64,000 bases of DNA from positions 648,123 to 712,122 of the forward strand of contig JAMXBD010000710.1 of assembly GCA_024138025.1 (NCBI GenBank), written 5' to 3'. The translations under genes were made by a program, and so were the position numbers. The stretch is from Combretum micranthum (lineage: Eukaryota; Streptophyta; Magnoliopsida; Myrtales; Combretaceae). The notes beneath the pieces are model-generated. The model was not told the DNA's origin, searched no databases, and saw nothing but the letters and a program-made list of their open reading frames with translations. This document shows positions 34,240 through 47,400 of this stretch, one piece after another. Numbering within the stretch: position 1 is the first letter of the stretch; each line of letters begins with the position of its first letter.

Positions 34240-35709
34240 TCAAAAAGGATAACAATTTTTTTTTCTTATATATTTAAAATTTAATTTTTCAAGCGGTTTT
34301 GTAAATATATCTGCAAATTGCATATCAGAAGGCACAAATTCAACAACAATATTACCGTTAACTACATGATCTCGAATAAAATGATGACGAATTTCGATGT
34401 GCTTAGATCTTGAATGATGTACTGGATTTTTTGTTAAATTAATTGCACTTGTATTATCACACTTAATAGGTATATTTTTATAAAACAAACCATAATCTTG
34501 TAACTGCTGTTTAATCCAAAGCATTTGAGCACAACAATTTCCAATAGAAACATATTCTGCTTCAGCTATAGATAAGGCAACAGAATTTTGTTTCTTAGAA
34601 GACCAAGAAACCAATTTGTTACCTAGAAATTGACAAGTACCATATGTGCTTTTTCTATTAATTTTGCAACCAGCATAATCTGCATCAGAGTATCCTAATA
34701 AATCAAAATTTTGATTTTTAGGTTACCAAATGCCTAATTTTGAAGTATTTATCAAGTACTTGAAAATTCTTTTAATAGCTGTCAGATGTGTTTCTGTTTG
34801 TGCACTTTGAAATTTAGCACACAAACATACACTAAAGAGAATATTAGGTCTGGATGCAGTTAAATATAATAAAGAACCAATGAGACTTCTATATAACTTT
34901 TCATTTACTTTTTTCCCATTTAAGTTAGAATCTAACCTTGCTGAAGTACTCATGGGAGTTGCAGCTCCTTTACATCCTTCATACCCGAATTTCTTTAGAA
35001 TTTGTAATGTGTATTTTTCTTGATGTATGAAGATTCCTTCTTTTGTCTGTTTAATTTGTAGTCTAAGAAAGAAGGTCAACTCACCCATAATTGACGTTTC
35101 AAATTCTTTCTACATACTCTTTGCAAACTCTTGACAATATATTTTATTAGTAGATCCAAATATAATATCATCTACATATATTTGAATAATTAATATATCT
35201 TGATCATGTGATTTTAAAAACAAAGTTGTGTCAATAGTTCCTCTTTGAAAACCTTTTGAAATTAAAAACATACTTAATCTTTCATACCATGCCCTTAGGG
35301 CTTGTTTTAAACCATATAAAACTTTATTTAATTTGTTAACGTAATCAGGTTTAAAAAGATCTTCAAAACCAGGAGGTTGTTCTACAAAAACTTTCTCTTT
35401 TATAAAACCATCTAAAAATGCACTTTTTACATCCATTTGAAAAACTTTAAAATTTTTGAAACATGCATATGCAAGCATCAAACGAATTGCTTCTAATCTA
35501 GCTATAGGTGCGTATGGTTTATCAAAGTCTATTCCTTCTTCTTGTGAATATCCTTTAGCCACTAATCTTGTTTTATTTCTAACTATTTTACCATCTTCAT
35601 CCAATTTGTTCTTGAAAACCCATTTAATTCCAATTATTGATTTTCTTTTAGGTTTAGGCACAAGATTCCATACATTATTTCTTTGAAATTGATTTAGTTC
35701 ATCTTGCAT
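34240..35709 (-). pseudogene. Sirevirus-like reverse transcriptase and RNase H, broken
   Basis: The 35709-35110 frame is the RT core: WVFKNKLDEDG, RLVAKGYSQEEGIDF, VLYGLKQA and the catalytic YVDDIIFGS near 35160-35180. The 35088-34723 frame continues with GELTFFLRLQIKQ and YRSLIGSLLYLTASRP. RNase H is in 34614-34240 (SWSSKKQNSVALS, AEAEY, KCDNTSAI, SKHIEIRHHFIRD, FADIFTKPL) and ends normally for a copia pol. Breaks lie near 35100 and 34620-34720. The RT catalytic motif is intact. Confidence 0.92.
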
Positions 35710-35718
35710 GGCATCTAT

Positions 35719-37300
35719 CTAATTATTATTACTTAATGCTTCATCAACATTATTAGGCTCAAATTCAAATAATAAAGCAAAATGATTTTCAAAATCCTTT
35801 AAATTAGATCTTGTTTTAACACTAGCTTGAACATCACCAATTATTTGTTCAAGAGGATGTATAGATTTATATTTCCAAGCCTTAGAAGTTTCTGGTTCAT
35901 ATTCTCTAGGTTCTAGAGTACCTTCTGGAACAAGTTCTGGATTTTCAGATTCTTGGTTTTCTACAGCGGGTACCTCAGACTTTAGTTCTGAACAAGATTC
36001 TTCTTTAGATTTGGGTTCTTTTTCATCATCGCACTCATCATCCTTTATATCTTCAACAAACTTAACATTTATTGCCTCTTCAACTATTTTAGATGTTTTA
36101 TTAAAAATACGATAAGTACGACTATTTAAAGAATATTTTAAGAATATAGCATCATAAGATCTTTCATCAAACTTATCAAGATTAATAGCATTCTTTTTCA
36201 CAAAGCATTTAGAACCAAAAACATGAAAATAAGAGACATTAGGTTTCTTACCTTGAAATAGTTCATATGAAGTCTTGGATGTCATTGGTCGAATTTATAC
36301 TCAATTGATGATACAACAAGCTGTAGAAACAGCTTTTGCCTAAAAATACTCAGCAATACTACTTTTATTTAACATAGATCTTGTCATTTCTTGTATAGTT
36401 TTATTCTTGTGTTCTACAACTCCATTTTGTTGAGGTGTATATGGAGCTGAGAAATTATGAGATATACCTCGTTCTTCACAAAAATTTATAAATTTTGAAT
36501 TTTGAAACTCAGTTCCATGATCAGTTTTAAGACTAATTATGGAAATTCCTTTTTGATTTTGAATTTGTTTTGCAAATTTTTGAAAAGAATCAAAAGTATC
36601 TCTCTTATGTTGCAAGAACATAACCCAAGTATATCTTGAATAATCATCAATAATAACAAGTTCATACTTACTTTCACCCATGCTTAATACTCTTATAGGT
36701 CCAAACATATTAAGATGTAACAATTCAAGAGGCCTTTTTATTGAAATTTCATTTTTTAATTTTGTGAGAAACAGAAACCATCTTATTCTTTAAGCAAGTA
36801 TCACACTTCACATCTTGTTTAATATTTATTTTAGGCAAACCTCTTATTATATTCTTTTTAGATAATTTTTCTAATTGATTGAAGTTCACATGAACTAAAT
36901 GCTGATGCCAAGCAAAAATATTATCTTTCATTGACAACAAACAACAAGCATCTTCAACTTTATTATGTTTTATCAAATATATGTTTTTTTTTTTCCTAAA
37001 ACTTCAAAAAATTTTATACCATTTTCATTAAAAGCAAAACATTTGCCTTTTTCAAAAATCATTTTATAACCTTTGTCACATAATTGACTAATGCTTAAAA
37101 GATTATGTTTTAAGCCTTTAACTAAATAAACATTTCCTATTATGTAAAGAATACCAATGCTTCCAGTTGCAATAATTTTACCTCTACTGTCATCTCTAAA
37201 TTTAACATGTCCTTTTCTTCCCAAGTTATGCTATTGAACAATAAAGCATTGCCTATCATGTGCCTGGAACATCCACTGTCTAGATACCATGTTCCTTTAA
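35719..37300 (-). pseudogene. Sirevirus-like protease and integrase, catalytic Asp changed
   Basis: The protease active site WYLDSGCSRHM lies at about 37262-37294 and its frame runs into 37224-36973 (GLKHNLLSISQLCDKGY) after a change of register. The pre-integrase zinc module is in 36976-36749 (WHQHLVHVNFNQLEKL, CDTCLKNK). The integrase core, 36723-36340, reads LHLNMFGP where the catalytic Asp is expected, so Asn replaces Asp (near 36709-36711). TDHGTEF and NGVVEHKNKT keep the second Asp and the Glu. 36285-35719 carries the SYELFQGKKPNVSYFHVFGS module and an acidic linker. The integrase would be catalytically dead. Confidence 0.9.
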
Positions 37301-37334
37301 TTTTAGCTTCATGTTCTTACGAAATTCAAGAGGA

Positions 37335-39219
37335 TTAAACCTTTTTAGGAACCCAAACTAGTTTGGGTCCTCTATAAGACAAGCTCATTTGGTTTCTTTG
37401 TTTAACTTGTTCGTTACTGAGCTTGTTTCTTTTATAATAGCAATATTTCTCAATATGACTAGGTTTATTACGAAAAAAACATGCATATGAAATGTTATTA
37501 CTATACCTGTTGTTTACCTGTTTCATGTTATTTTGTATTGGATAACTTTTGGAATGCCTTCTGGTATTATTTTCATATGACGGATAACCTGTGGAATACC
37601 TTCTGGTATTATGTGTGTAACTCCTTTTCACATGATTCGATTTTAAAACTTGCTTTATAACATTTGATTCATTATTTGTGTTTAGTTTAGCTTTTGCAAA
37701 CACGGTTTTCTTAGATGTATTCGAACTAGATCCATGCTCATATCCTAAACCATGTTTTTCAAAAGACGATCTTTGTGATGAAATCAACATAGTTAACTTT
37801 TTGTCGCTTTCATTGAATTTATTAAATGTATTCTTTATTGAGTTAGATAAATCATCTATTTTTATTTTTAATACACCGATTTCTTCCTTTAACAAACTAT
37901 TATCTTTTCTTAGTTTCTCATTATCTAGATGCAACTTTGCAAGATCATGCTTTAATATGTCGGTTTCATCAACAAGTAAAGAATTTGATTGTTTTAAAGC
38001 CTCCCTTTCATTTTTCAGCAATTTAAGTTCATTATCATATTTAGTTATCTTCAAGTCAGCCTTTTTAAGAGCTTTTAATAGTTTTTTTCATTTCAATAAG
38101 CATATCATCTTCAGTAATTTCATTATCAGATTCAGAGTATACCTCTGAGGTAGCCATGAGACAAAGATTTGCTTCTTCTTCTTCATCTGTATCTTCTAGA
38201 CTACTCTTTGTATCATCTAAATCACTCCATATTGCTAACATTGCTTGACTTCTTTTTTTGTATTACTCCATTTTCTTTATCAAGGTGGGATACTCATATT
38301 TGATATGTCCTGGCTTTTTTCACTCATAACATTGGATCTCCTTTTTGTCCTTTTTCTTCTCTTTTTTCTTTGTAAGCCTTTCAGCATCATTTTTTCTATA
38401 TTCAGTAGTTTTCTCAAAAGTACTAAATTTCTTACCTCTTTGCTTTTTAAAGAACCAATTAAGCTTTCGTGCTAGAAGATTTATGTCTTCATCTCCTTCA
38501 TCATCACTATTATCTAAATTAACTTGGTTGATAGCAACTTCTTTAGCTTTAAATGCAATCCCTTTAGAACTATTTTCTTCTTCTTGAGTAGTCTTTTTGT
38601 GAGATTCATAAGCCATTAGTTTTTCTCTTAGTTGGCTAAGAGAACGTTTGTTGAGATAATGTGCTTCTTCTATAGTAGTTTTCTTTGCATCCTAAGTTGG
38701 TGGTAGAATTCTCAGTATCTTCCTCATAAGATCAAGATCACCAATTACTTTGCCAAGTGATGCCAACTCATTTGTAATTGCAATGAACTTGTTAAATGCA
38801 TCTTTGACAGATTCATCAGTTTTAAACTTGAATAAATTATATTGCTGAAGTAAAGCATTAATTTTAGTTTCTTTAATTGTATTAGTTCCTTCATAAGTTT
38901 CAGTTAGTCTATCCCAAATCTCCTTTGCTGTTTCACATGAAGATATAACATAAAATTTTGAAGCAGCAGTAGTGGTGAACAATAAATTTTTAGCTTTGTT
39001 GTTCTTTTCAATATTCTTCTTCTTAGCATCTGTCAGAACTGAATTTTCATTCATTGTAATCACATTGTCTCCAATGGAAATTACCTGCCAAGAATCATAA
39101 TCGTTAGCTTTTATATAGGTTTCCATACGCATTTTCCAATAAGAAAAATTTAAACCATCAAAGAAAGAAACACAATTAATTGCTACATTGTTCTCTACCA
39201 TTTTAGCTAGATCACTCAA
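37335..39219 (-). pseudogene. Sirevirus-like gag, zinc knuckle destroyed
   Basis: Gag starts at 39219 (MSDLAKMVENN) with the FDGLNFSYWKMRMETYI domain and a UBN2-type core (EIWDRLTETYEGT), open to 38692. A further piece is 38616-38320. At its end the knuckle reads C-Y-E then a TGA stop where the second Cys is expected, KKPGHIKYE, and Tyr where the last Cys is expected. Downstream, 38054-37335 is a predicted coiled coil (ILKHDLAKLHLDNEKLRKDN) followed by a basic, Asn/Ser/Tyr-rich tail with two similar repeats (RRYSTGYPSYEN and RRHSKSYPIQNN). Coiled coils in this position are common in Sirevirus Gag. Confidence 0.88.
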
Positions 39220-39236
39220 ATCAATAAAAGGGCCTT

Positions 39237-39248
39237 GCTCTTATACCA
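39237..39248 (-). other. Primer-binding site of the Sirevirus-like element
   Basis: The minus strand reads TGGTATAAGAGC, one base different from the usual tRNA-iMet match TGGTATCAGAGC, two bases from the LTR end. Confidence 0.88.
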
Positions 39249-39250
39249 AT

Positions 39251-40896
39251 TATTGGTCCCAAATAATAATCAAGAAGGGGGGCTAAATTGATTATTATAA
39301 ATTTTTTCCTTTAAAAAATTTCCTTTTTAAGTTTAAACACAAGAACAATATATCAACTAAACAAATATGAAAATAAATTGCGTGAAAATTAAAAAGATAG
39401 AGAGAAGAAAATCAAGCAATGATTTACAGTGATTTCACTTTGTGTGTCAGTCCACTCTTCTAGCCCCGAGCTGGGGACCCCGTTATCCTACAGGTTTTGT
39501 TCCACTATATCTATTGAGAATAAATTACAAGCTTATACAAATTCTCTCTGCTCGATTCTCACAGCTATCCTCTAGTTTCAATCGATCTATAGAGTCTAAA
39601 CTTGTAACTGAGCTACCAAGCTAAGGAGACAACAACAAGTTCCTTCTATTACAAATAAAAATATAAGACTAAAACAATGAAGAATATTTGCACAATTTCG
39701 GATTAATAAAACCTTGTAGGAGATCGATATATGAGAAGGACGAATATTTCTTGCTGTGTGTGAAGCTTGTAAAGATTCTTAACTTCCTTCTATTTTCTTT
39801 GATATTTATGACTTTGTTCTTCAAAGGTCAATATTGGTTTGAAGGATTGATATCATGTCTCAGTTATCTCAGTTGCAAATCTATTCTTCTTTATCCCTAT
39901 TTTAAAAATTGAAAGCCATCTAGCTGCTTCTTTTCGTGTTATGAATTGGATAAGCTTTGTTGAGATAACGTCCTTGATTCTTGCTGTAATTATTTCCTTG
40001 AACTAGTTTGGAAATTATCGTGATTTTCTCTTTGTGATTTGAACAAGATATACTTGAAATGACAACTTTATCTTCTTCAATAAATCACCATGATCTTCTC
40101 TTGTTTTCTTCTTTTGGATAATTCTCAAGATATTTGCCGATATCTCTTGTGATTTTAAAAAATCTAAATAAGTTGATATCCTAATAAATCTTATCTTCAA
40201 ATAACAAACATTATCTTCTAATCTTATCTTGTAACAACCATATCTTCTTCTCGAAACAACCTTTATTATCCATATCTTATCCTATTCGTGATCTATAAGA
40301 GCTTTAAGAATTATCCATGCGTCTTCAAAAAATATATTTGAAGATATTAAAAAAAAAATTTGTAAAATATTGTAATGTGATTTGATCCCCATGATATAAA
40401 ATCCAACTTAAGTGAAACACATCAAGTATATTACCCAAATATACTTGACAAGTGAAGCTAGGTTTTGAAAAATATTAAAACCAAGTTTTAAGACAATTTT
40501 AATCGAAACTGAAAAAAAAAATTGTATCTATCTTAAAAGTTTTGAAACTGCTTCTGTATAACTTTGTTAAGTTTATTCATGTACCGTTGAAAGTTCTGAA
40601 ACTGCCTTTGTCATATTTATATTACTATCGTTGAAGGTTCTAAAACTGCTTCTTACTAGCTTGTTAAGCTCATTCGTCTACTATTGAAAATTCTGAAACT
40701 GCTTCTGACTACTTCCTTTAAATAAGCAAAGCTTTAATCAAAACTTCTGAAATGGCTTCTGAGTCTATAAAAACTTATTTATCCAATTATTCAAAGGTTC
40801 TGAACTAGCTTCTGTTAAATCATACTTGTCAAATAAAACAATTAAATACTTTAACAACCTTTTGTTATCATCAAAACATTATTAGAGAACTTAACA
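39251..40896 (-). repeat. 5' LTR of the Sirevirus-like element (1,646 bp)
   Basis: It matches 30300-31933. Its outer end is CTTAACA followed by GTAGG; its inner end reads TATTGG, so the terminal TG has mutated to TA. Six U3 motifs are present at 40540-40814. Confidence 0.94.
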
Positions 40897-41497
40897 GTAG
40901 GAGAATTCCTCATCTCAACGACCATTTTACCAAATAGGACCATTTCATTATTCTAGGGCTTATTTCACCATAATGTCATTTCCTCTTTTTAAGGGCATTT
41001 TCACTAAAGTAGGAGAATTTCTCTCATTTCAAGGGTCCTTTCAACTTAAGTTAAATTCATCTTTTGAGAGGCCATTTCGCGACATGAAGGTATTATTGTT
41101 GTAAGGGTTATTTTATCACATAAGGGTTCAATTCCTTGTTATATGGGTTGGTTCACCATACTTAGGCTCAACTCCTCATTGTAGGGTTATTTTACCCCAC
41201 CAGGACTGAATTCCTCTTTGTAAGCCAATTTCACCACAAGTATAGCCCCATTTATCATTATAGGGGCATAATTCACCACAATGATGATTTTATTTTATGA
41301 TGCTTATTACATCACGTACACTATTTCTACCATAATAATGTTTAATTTCTCTACTAAAGGATAATGTTAATTTCATCAAACTTACCACAATAGTGTTGAA
41401 CTTCCCATCAAAATGCTCATTTTCTTAACAACATGACTCAATTCCTCGTACTATGGTATGCTTACAATACAACCTCTATTTTCACTAATATTTGCAA
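40897..41497. repeat. Degenerate minisatellite, segment 2
   Basis: This continues segment 1 across the Sirevirus-like insertion (modules such as GGGCTTATTTCACCATAATG and TTTCCTCTTTTTAAGGGC). Modules lose similarity towards 41450. Confidence 0.8.
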
Positions 41498-42555
41498 ATG
41501 GGCTTTCTCCTATCTTTAAGGAAAGATAAAGAAAAAAAATATGAAAAATAAAATAAAATAAAAGATGAAGAAAAAATAAGAAATTTGAATCGACCAACTT
41601 AATAGGGTTTGGGTAGAGAATACGAAAGGTAAAATATTTATATTGCTTGTTGATAAATGTATGTAAAATATTAATTTTATATGTAAGGTTTCTTCACGCC
41701 TTGCCATGGTGTAGTTAAATGTTCTCAATTAGTTAGATTTCTTGATGTTATTATGATATCAAGTGATATTAATCCTTATTTCTTGGAAAAAAAATTAATT
41801 GTTTGTTAGTTTAATTTTAATATAGTAATAAAGTCCCCATAGAAAATCCTCTACTTCTGCTTGAATTATTCTTAGATAAATTACATAAAAAGTATCAATA
41901 TTTGAGGGTATATAAGGTATCAACGTTTTGAGTTGTTAAAAAGAGAAACTAACATTTGAAGTGGTCAAAAAGAGGAATCAACATTTGAAGGTTAAATCAA
42001 GTAGTTAAAAAGAAGAATTAACATTTCATAAAATGAGTCAAATAAGGTATCAATAATTGACCATTGAGGAAAAACTAAGGAAAGTTAATTGAAAACTAAT
42101 CCAAACTAGATACCTTAAATGAACTTTGAGAAATGTTGATATCTTATTTTGATTTATTTTATGAAACGTTTGTAGCTTTCTTTAACAAGTCAAAACATTA
42201 ATATCTAAAATGATCCTACCTCTAAACGTTGATACCTTCTAGTGTAATTTTCTCAAATATTTTCATTTGGTGTAATCGTTAAAAGATAAATGAAGGTTCT
42301 TTTTATAAAATTTTAATAAATTTATTTTCTATAGTATGTAATTAATTATGGAAATTCTGATAAATCACCATTATAATAAACATTTGTAAGATACATATAC
42401 TTGTGCATTGTATCACTAACACATGTCACCTAAAAGTGACCTTTAATTGGTTATATGATATTTTAGTAAGTATTATGGTCTATATTTTTATGATATATGA
42501 TATGCAGCATAAGTTACTAAATGACAACCAAATTGTACTTATTTACAACAAAGGA
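41498..42555. repeat. Segmental repeat copy B
   Basis: The second copy of the block at 29629-30070. It differs by an internal foldback element (41874-42253), an extra AT-rich stretch near 41600-41690 and about 170 extra bases near 42380-42550. It leads into minisatellite segment 3 in the same phase as copy A leads into segment 1. Confidence 0.75.
41874..42253. mobile_element. Foldback/MITE-like element
   Basis: The left arm (AGATAAATTACATAAAAAGTA) and the inverse of the right arm (AGAAAATTACACTAGAAGGTA) are imperfect inverted repeats extending about 100 bases. The arms contain repeated TATCAACATTT-type words. Copy A lacks the element at the equivalent site (29920-29945). Flanking duplications are not clear; ATTATTCTT and CAAATATTT may be a diverged 9-bp pair. 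It has no coding content. Confidence 0.62.
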
Positions 42556-43367
42556 TTGTATAGTAGGGTTCATTTCACCACATAAGGGTCATTTCCTCAT
42601 TTAAAGGGACATAGCATAGTAAGGAGAAATTCCTTGTTCTAGGGACTATTTTCACCACAATAGGAATCATTTTCTTGTTTCAAGGGCTAGTTTACCACAA
42701 TAGGAGGGAATTCTTTGTCCAATAGACCGTTTCACCATGGTTAAGAGATATTTTTTATTCCAGTGGCCATTTTGCTGCAATAGAGTCATTTCATCATTTT
42801 AAGAGGTAATTCACCACAATACAATTTCCTTATTCTAAGGGCCTTTTCACCTAAGTTGGGGCAATTTACCATAGTAAGGGTTGTTTCCTTATTCTAAGAG
42901 CCATTTCACCTCAAGTTAGATTCCTTTTTCAAAGGGGCCATTTTACCACAATGCCATTTCCTTGTATTCAAAGGGCTTTTTCACCAAAGTAAGGGCAATT
43001 TTCTCGTTTTGAGGGCTATTTCACCATAATAGGGGTTGTTTCCTCATTCCAGGGGGCCAATTCACCTCAAGTTAGATTCCTTTTTTGAGGGGCCATTTCA
43101 CCACAATATAGGAGACTCCTTCCTTTAAGAGGCCATTTCACCATACTAAGGCATTGTTGCTGTAAAAGTTGTTTTACCACATGAGGGTTCAATTCCTTAT
43201 TGTATGGGTCGTTTACTACGCCATGGTCCAATTCCTCATTGTAGGGTTATTTTACCATACCAGGATCAAATTCCTCTTTTTAGAGCCAATTTCACCACAA
43301 ATAAGGTCCCATTCATCATCGTAGGGTCTATTTAATCACAACAACAATTAATTTATTGCTGTATAAA
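42556..43367. repeat. Degenerate minisatellite, segment 3
   Basis: The clearest part of the array. Modules such as GGGCCATTTCACCACAATA alternate with TTTCCTCATTCTAAGGG-type modules over about 800 bases, with local spacing near 40 bp. Confidence 0.87.
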
Positions 43368-44494
43368 CAATTTCACAACATGAGGGTTGGATTTTTCATT
43401 GTAAGTCTTATATCATCATAATAGGGCTTAGTTCCTCATACTAAGACTCGTATCACCAAATAAACTTTATTTTCATCATTTTAGGGTAAATGCTTTATTG
43501 TAAGGCTCATTTGGCATAACAAGCTCTAGTTCATCAACACAAGAGCTATTTCATAATATAAAATCTATTTTCTTCATGTTACGGGCTCAATTTAATGTTG
43601 AATGGCTCTTTTTTTTATGTAAACTATATTCACCATGATATTACTCAATTCCCTGCCACAAGACTTATTTCATTATTATAGGGTTTAATTTATCGGCACA
43701 AGGCATATGTTACAATATAAGATATATTTTCACCACAATGTACCTTAATTCTATTTTGTGATGCTTATTTCACTACGTACACCATTTCCATTATTATAGG
43801 ACTTAGTTACTCTGCCTAATGTTGATTTCATCAAACAAATCTTACCATTTCACCATAACACGGCTCAATTCCTTGTTTTGAGATTATTTCACCCCATAGT
43901 TACCATTTTCACCATAATAGGGTTGAATCATTACTATAATTCTCATTTTACCATCATGTTTCCCATAAGACGTTTTGATTACTCATTATAAGGCTTATTT
44001 CATCACCTAAGCACCACAATCACCATAAAATACATTCAATTCTTCGTTGAAAAACTCATTTCACCCTATTATGGCTAAACTAATCATTGCAAACTTCTTT
44101 CATCACATCATCACCATTATAACCATAATTGTGTTCAATTCCTTGGTGTATAGCTTACTTCACAAAACAGAGTTCTTGACTAAGTGATCATTTCACAATA
44201 ATGCACCATTTTCACCCAAACATGACTATTGGTTATTTGAAGGCTCACTTCTATAATTTCATTGCATAGTTTTTTTTTTTAAATTTATATATATAAATTT
44301 CATAAATATTTACACATTTTTTATAAAATTCATGCACTTTGATGAGATATGTTAGTTAAGTCAAAGGGAATTAATCATAATAATCTTATTTACGTTTGAT
44401 AATAATTGCACACTTAAGTGTGAAATGCTAATTAATTTATTTCTTCATGAGTCTTACAAAATTAAGTAGTTTAACTCAATGTAGATAAATTATA
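43368..44494. repeat. 1.13-kb tandem duplication, copy 1
   Basis: It starts at TTTCACAACATGAGGGTTGG and ends at CAATGTAGATAAATTATA. Its first ~900 bases are more diverged minisatellite; the rest is AT-rich. Copy 2 follows immediately at 44495. Confidence 0.88.
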
Positions 44495-47400
44495 CAGTTT
44501 CACGACATGAGGGTTGAATTTTTCATCATAAGTTTTATATCATCATAATAGGGCTCAGTTCCTCATACTAAGACTCATATCGCCAAATAAACTTTATTTT
44601 CATCATTTTATGGTAAATGCTTTATTGTAAGGCTCATTTGGCATAACAAGCTCTAGTTTATCAACATAAGAGATATTTCATAATACAAACTCTATTTTCT
44701 TCACATTAAGGGCTTAATTTAATGTTGAGTGGCTCTTTTTTTATGTAAACTATATTCACCATGACTGTAACGCCTTAAATTAAAGGCATTGCAACTCGCT
44801 ATGTGCCCTTCTTTTCTTAAGAATACGTTAAGGCTATAAAATACTAAACCACATAATATACCAAGATCATCACCAAAACTCACGCATGGTTACTATAAAA
44901 AAACATCACATAAAATAGTCCTTCTGGAAAACATAAACTATTATAAATCCAAAAGTACGTATCATCAAACAAAAAAAACCTAACAAACTAGTCTCATAAA
45001 GTTTCCGATAACTAATAACATAAAAATAAACTCCAAATAGTCCTCCATATCTCTCTCCTATTTCCAATACTCAAGATTTACTGGTCCTCAGCCAGATAGT
45101 CAAGTCTACTATCGCCATCTCCATAATCTATCTATAGATCATACCTGGATAAGTTATAAACAATATCATCTTCACCTATACCTGAAAAATAAAGGAATGA
45201 GCGAAAACGCCCAATACACCATACCACAAATAAATACGCTTGAACATGCATTATACAGAAATCACATACAACCCTAAAACTAATGCAACATACACAGTTT
45301 ATTATTATCTTTGATTAATCAACAACTAACATAGCTTAGAACCATTTACAACTAGTCCTAAACCTGGAGTAATACATGATCCTAATTAACAAGCCTTTAT
45401 ATAATATACTTAATATATATATATATATATAGATGTTGGTTACTCCCCACACATCGCTATGTATCACCATAAGGCCTGGCATGACTCCTAATCTACTATA
45501 ATCATCTCTAAGTGCAACTCCACTAGGGACAAAGACACACAAGGATCATTAGGGTGCCTCGTTAGTACCACACTATGTGTGATCATTACTAACCAAAGCC
45601 AAACACAAGCAACACACTTTTTAATTATAGTCCGGATTGAATTTAGTCGATTTATTTTTCTAATCCTGTAGGCACAAACAACTAGCAAGGTAAAGTCGTA
45701 CCTGGGTCAGCTCTTTCACTAAAACCTTAAAATCAATTGAACCTTGATCATAAAACAAAACCATCTTAACATACCTATATACATAAATGAATTTCAAGAT
45801 AAACCAAACCCTAATCTAACAAAACTAAGATCTAGGTTTATATACCCACCTCCTAAATTGGTATATTAACTGCAAACTCCAATAGACAAGGACTTATCCA
45901 AAGTTCACAAAAACCCTAAGATTCCTTTCACGGCAATCATAAACCACAAATCAGAAAAGACTGCTTCGATGATACAAAGATAAGACAAATTTATACCTTA
46001 CCTAGGATGAGATTCCAAATTCTCCTTGATTACTGAGAAATCACAATTCTAGCAACACCTAGGGTTTTGCCTCTAATCACTTGACTCCTCACAACACCAA
46101 TTGAAAAAATAATTAGGAATCAAGATCTAATCAAAGCTTAACCCAAAAGAGATTTGAAAGAAAGATCTTACCTAGAATTGCCTTAGGAAGGGATGTGGGG
46201 AAGAACTAAAGACTTATGGAGCATATATAAGAATTAGGAAACCCTAGCATAAGGAAAAGACGTTTATTTTTCATAGAATATAGGATGGACATGAGCTAGC
46301 GGCTCAGGGGTGGCTTAGATTTGAAGAAGCAAGATTTTGCATTGTAAGCCGACAAAAGGCCGGCGGCTTTCCATGCTACACCAACGGCTTTGAAGATCTA
46401 TGCTAGCAGCCTAGGGCTGGCGTACTCTAATACGCTGCCATCTTTTCAATTTTGCTTGAAAATCTTCTAAAGATTCAAAGCTGGTATAAAGCTTATGGTA
46501 CTCCAATCAAAGCTGGCGGCTTATAGTCGGCCTAAGTCCTCCCCTTCATGTTCTTCGTGAATAACTTTCTCGGGTCAAATTTCAATTGTCAAAAGACAAA
46601 ATTACCCTCTTAAGCAACAATATTTTACATTACTACTCTTCACTATGATTTATTTATTTATATATTACAATGATATTACTCAATTCCTGCCACAAGACTT
46701 ATTTCATTATTATAGGGTTTAATTTCTCGGTACAAGCCATATTTTACAATATAAGATATATTTTCACCACAATGTACCTTAATTCTATTTTGTGATGCTT
46801 ATTTCACTATGTACACCATTTCCATTATAATAAGACTTAGCTACTCTGCCTAATGTTAATTTCATCAGACAACCCTTACCATTTCACCATAACATGGCTG
46901 AAGTCCTTGTTTTGAGCTCATTTCACCACATAGTTACCATTTTCACCATAATAGGGTTGAATCATTACTATAATTCTCATTTCACCATCATGTTTCCATA
47001 AGATGTTTTAATTACTCATTATAAGGCTTATTTCATCGCCCAAGCACCACAATCACCATAAAATACATTCAATTCTTTGTTGAAAAACTCATTTCACCCT
47101 ATTATGGCTAAACTAATCATTGCAAAGCTTCTTTCATCACATCATCACCATTATAACCATAACTGTGTTCAATTCCTTGGTGTATAACTTACTTCACAAA
47201 ACAGATTTCTTGACAAAATGATAATTTCACAATAATGCACCATTTTCACCCAAACACGACTATCGGTTATTTGAAGGCTCACTTCTATGATTCCATTGCA
47301 TAGTTTTTTTTTTTTTCCTAATAAATTTACGTATAAAAATTTAATAAATATTTACATATTTTGATAAAATTTATACACTTTGATGAGATATGTTAGTTAA

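Larger units (their letters stand above)
30300..40896 (-). mobile_element. Full-length Sirevirus-like Ty1/copia element with an env-like region, decayed
   Basis: A 10,597-bp element with LTRs at 30300-31933 and 39251-40896 and a perfect 5-bp duplication, GTAGG (30295-30299 and 40897-40901). The minus strand has a tRNA-iMet-type primer site, gag, protease, integrase, RT and RNase H in copia order. A 2.3-kb extra region then lies before the 3' LTR. Length, long LTRs, the extra C-terminal coding region and repeated polypurine tracts fit the SIRE lineage. The LTRs differ by several percent by eye. The coding region is in about a dozen pieces and the integrase has lost a catalytic Asp. Confidence 0.95.

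Noticed and set aside
37678..38148. 156-codon plus-strand frame rich in Phe/Ser/Leu
   Set aside because: It is the exact antisense of the gag coiled-coil segment (Lys/Glu/Asn-rich on the coding strand) and has no support of its own.
30070..47280. CRISPR-like array
   Set aside because: The repeats are degenerate, contiguous and lack unique spacers; this is a plant minisatellite.
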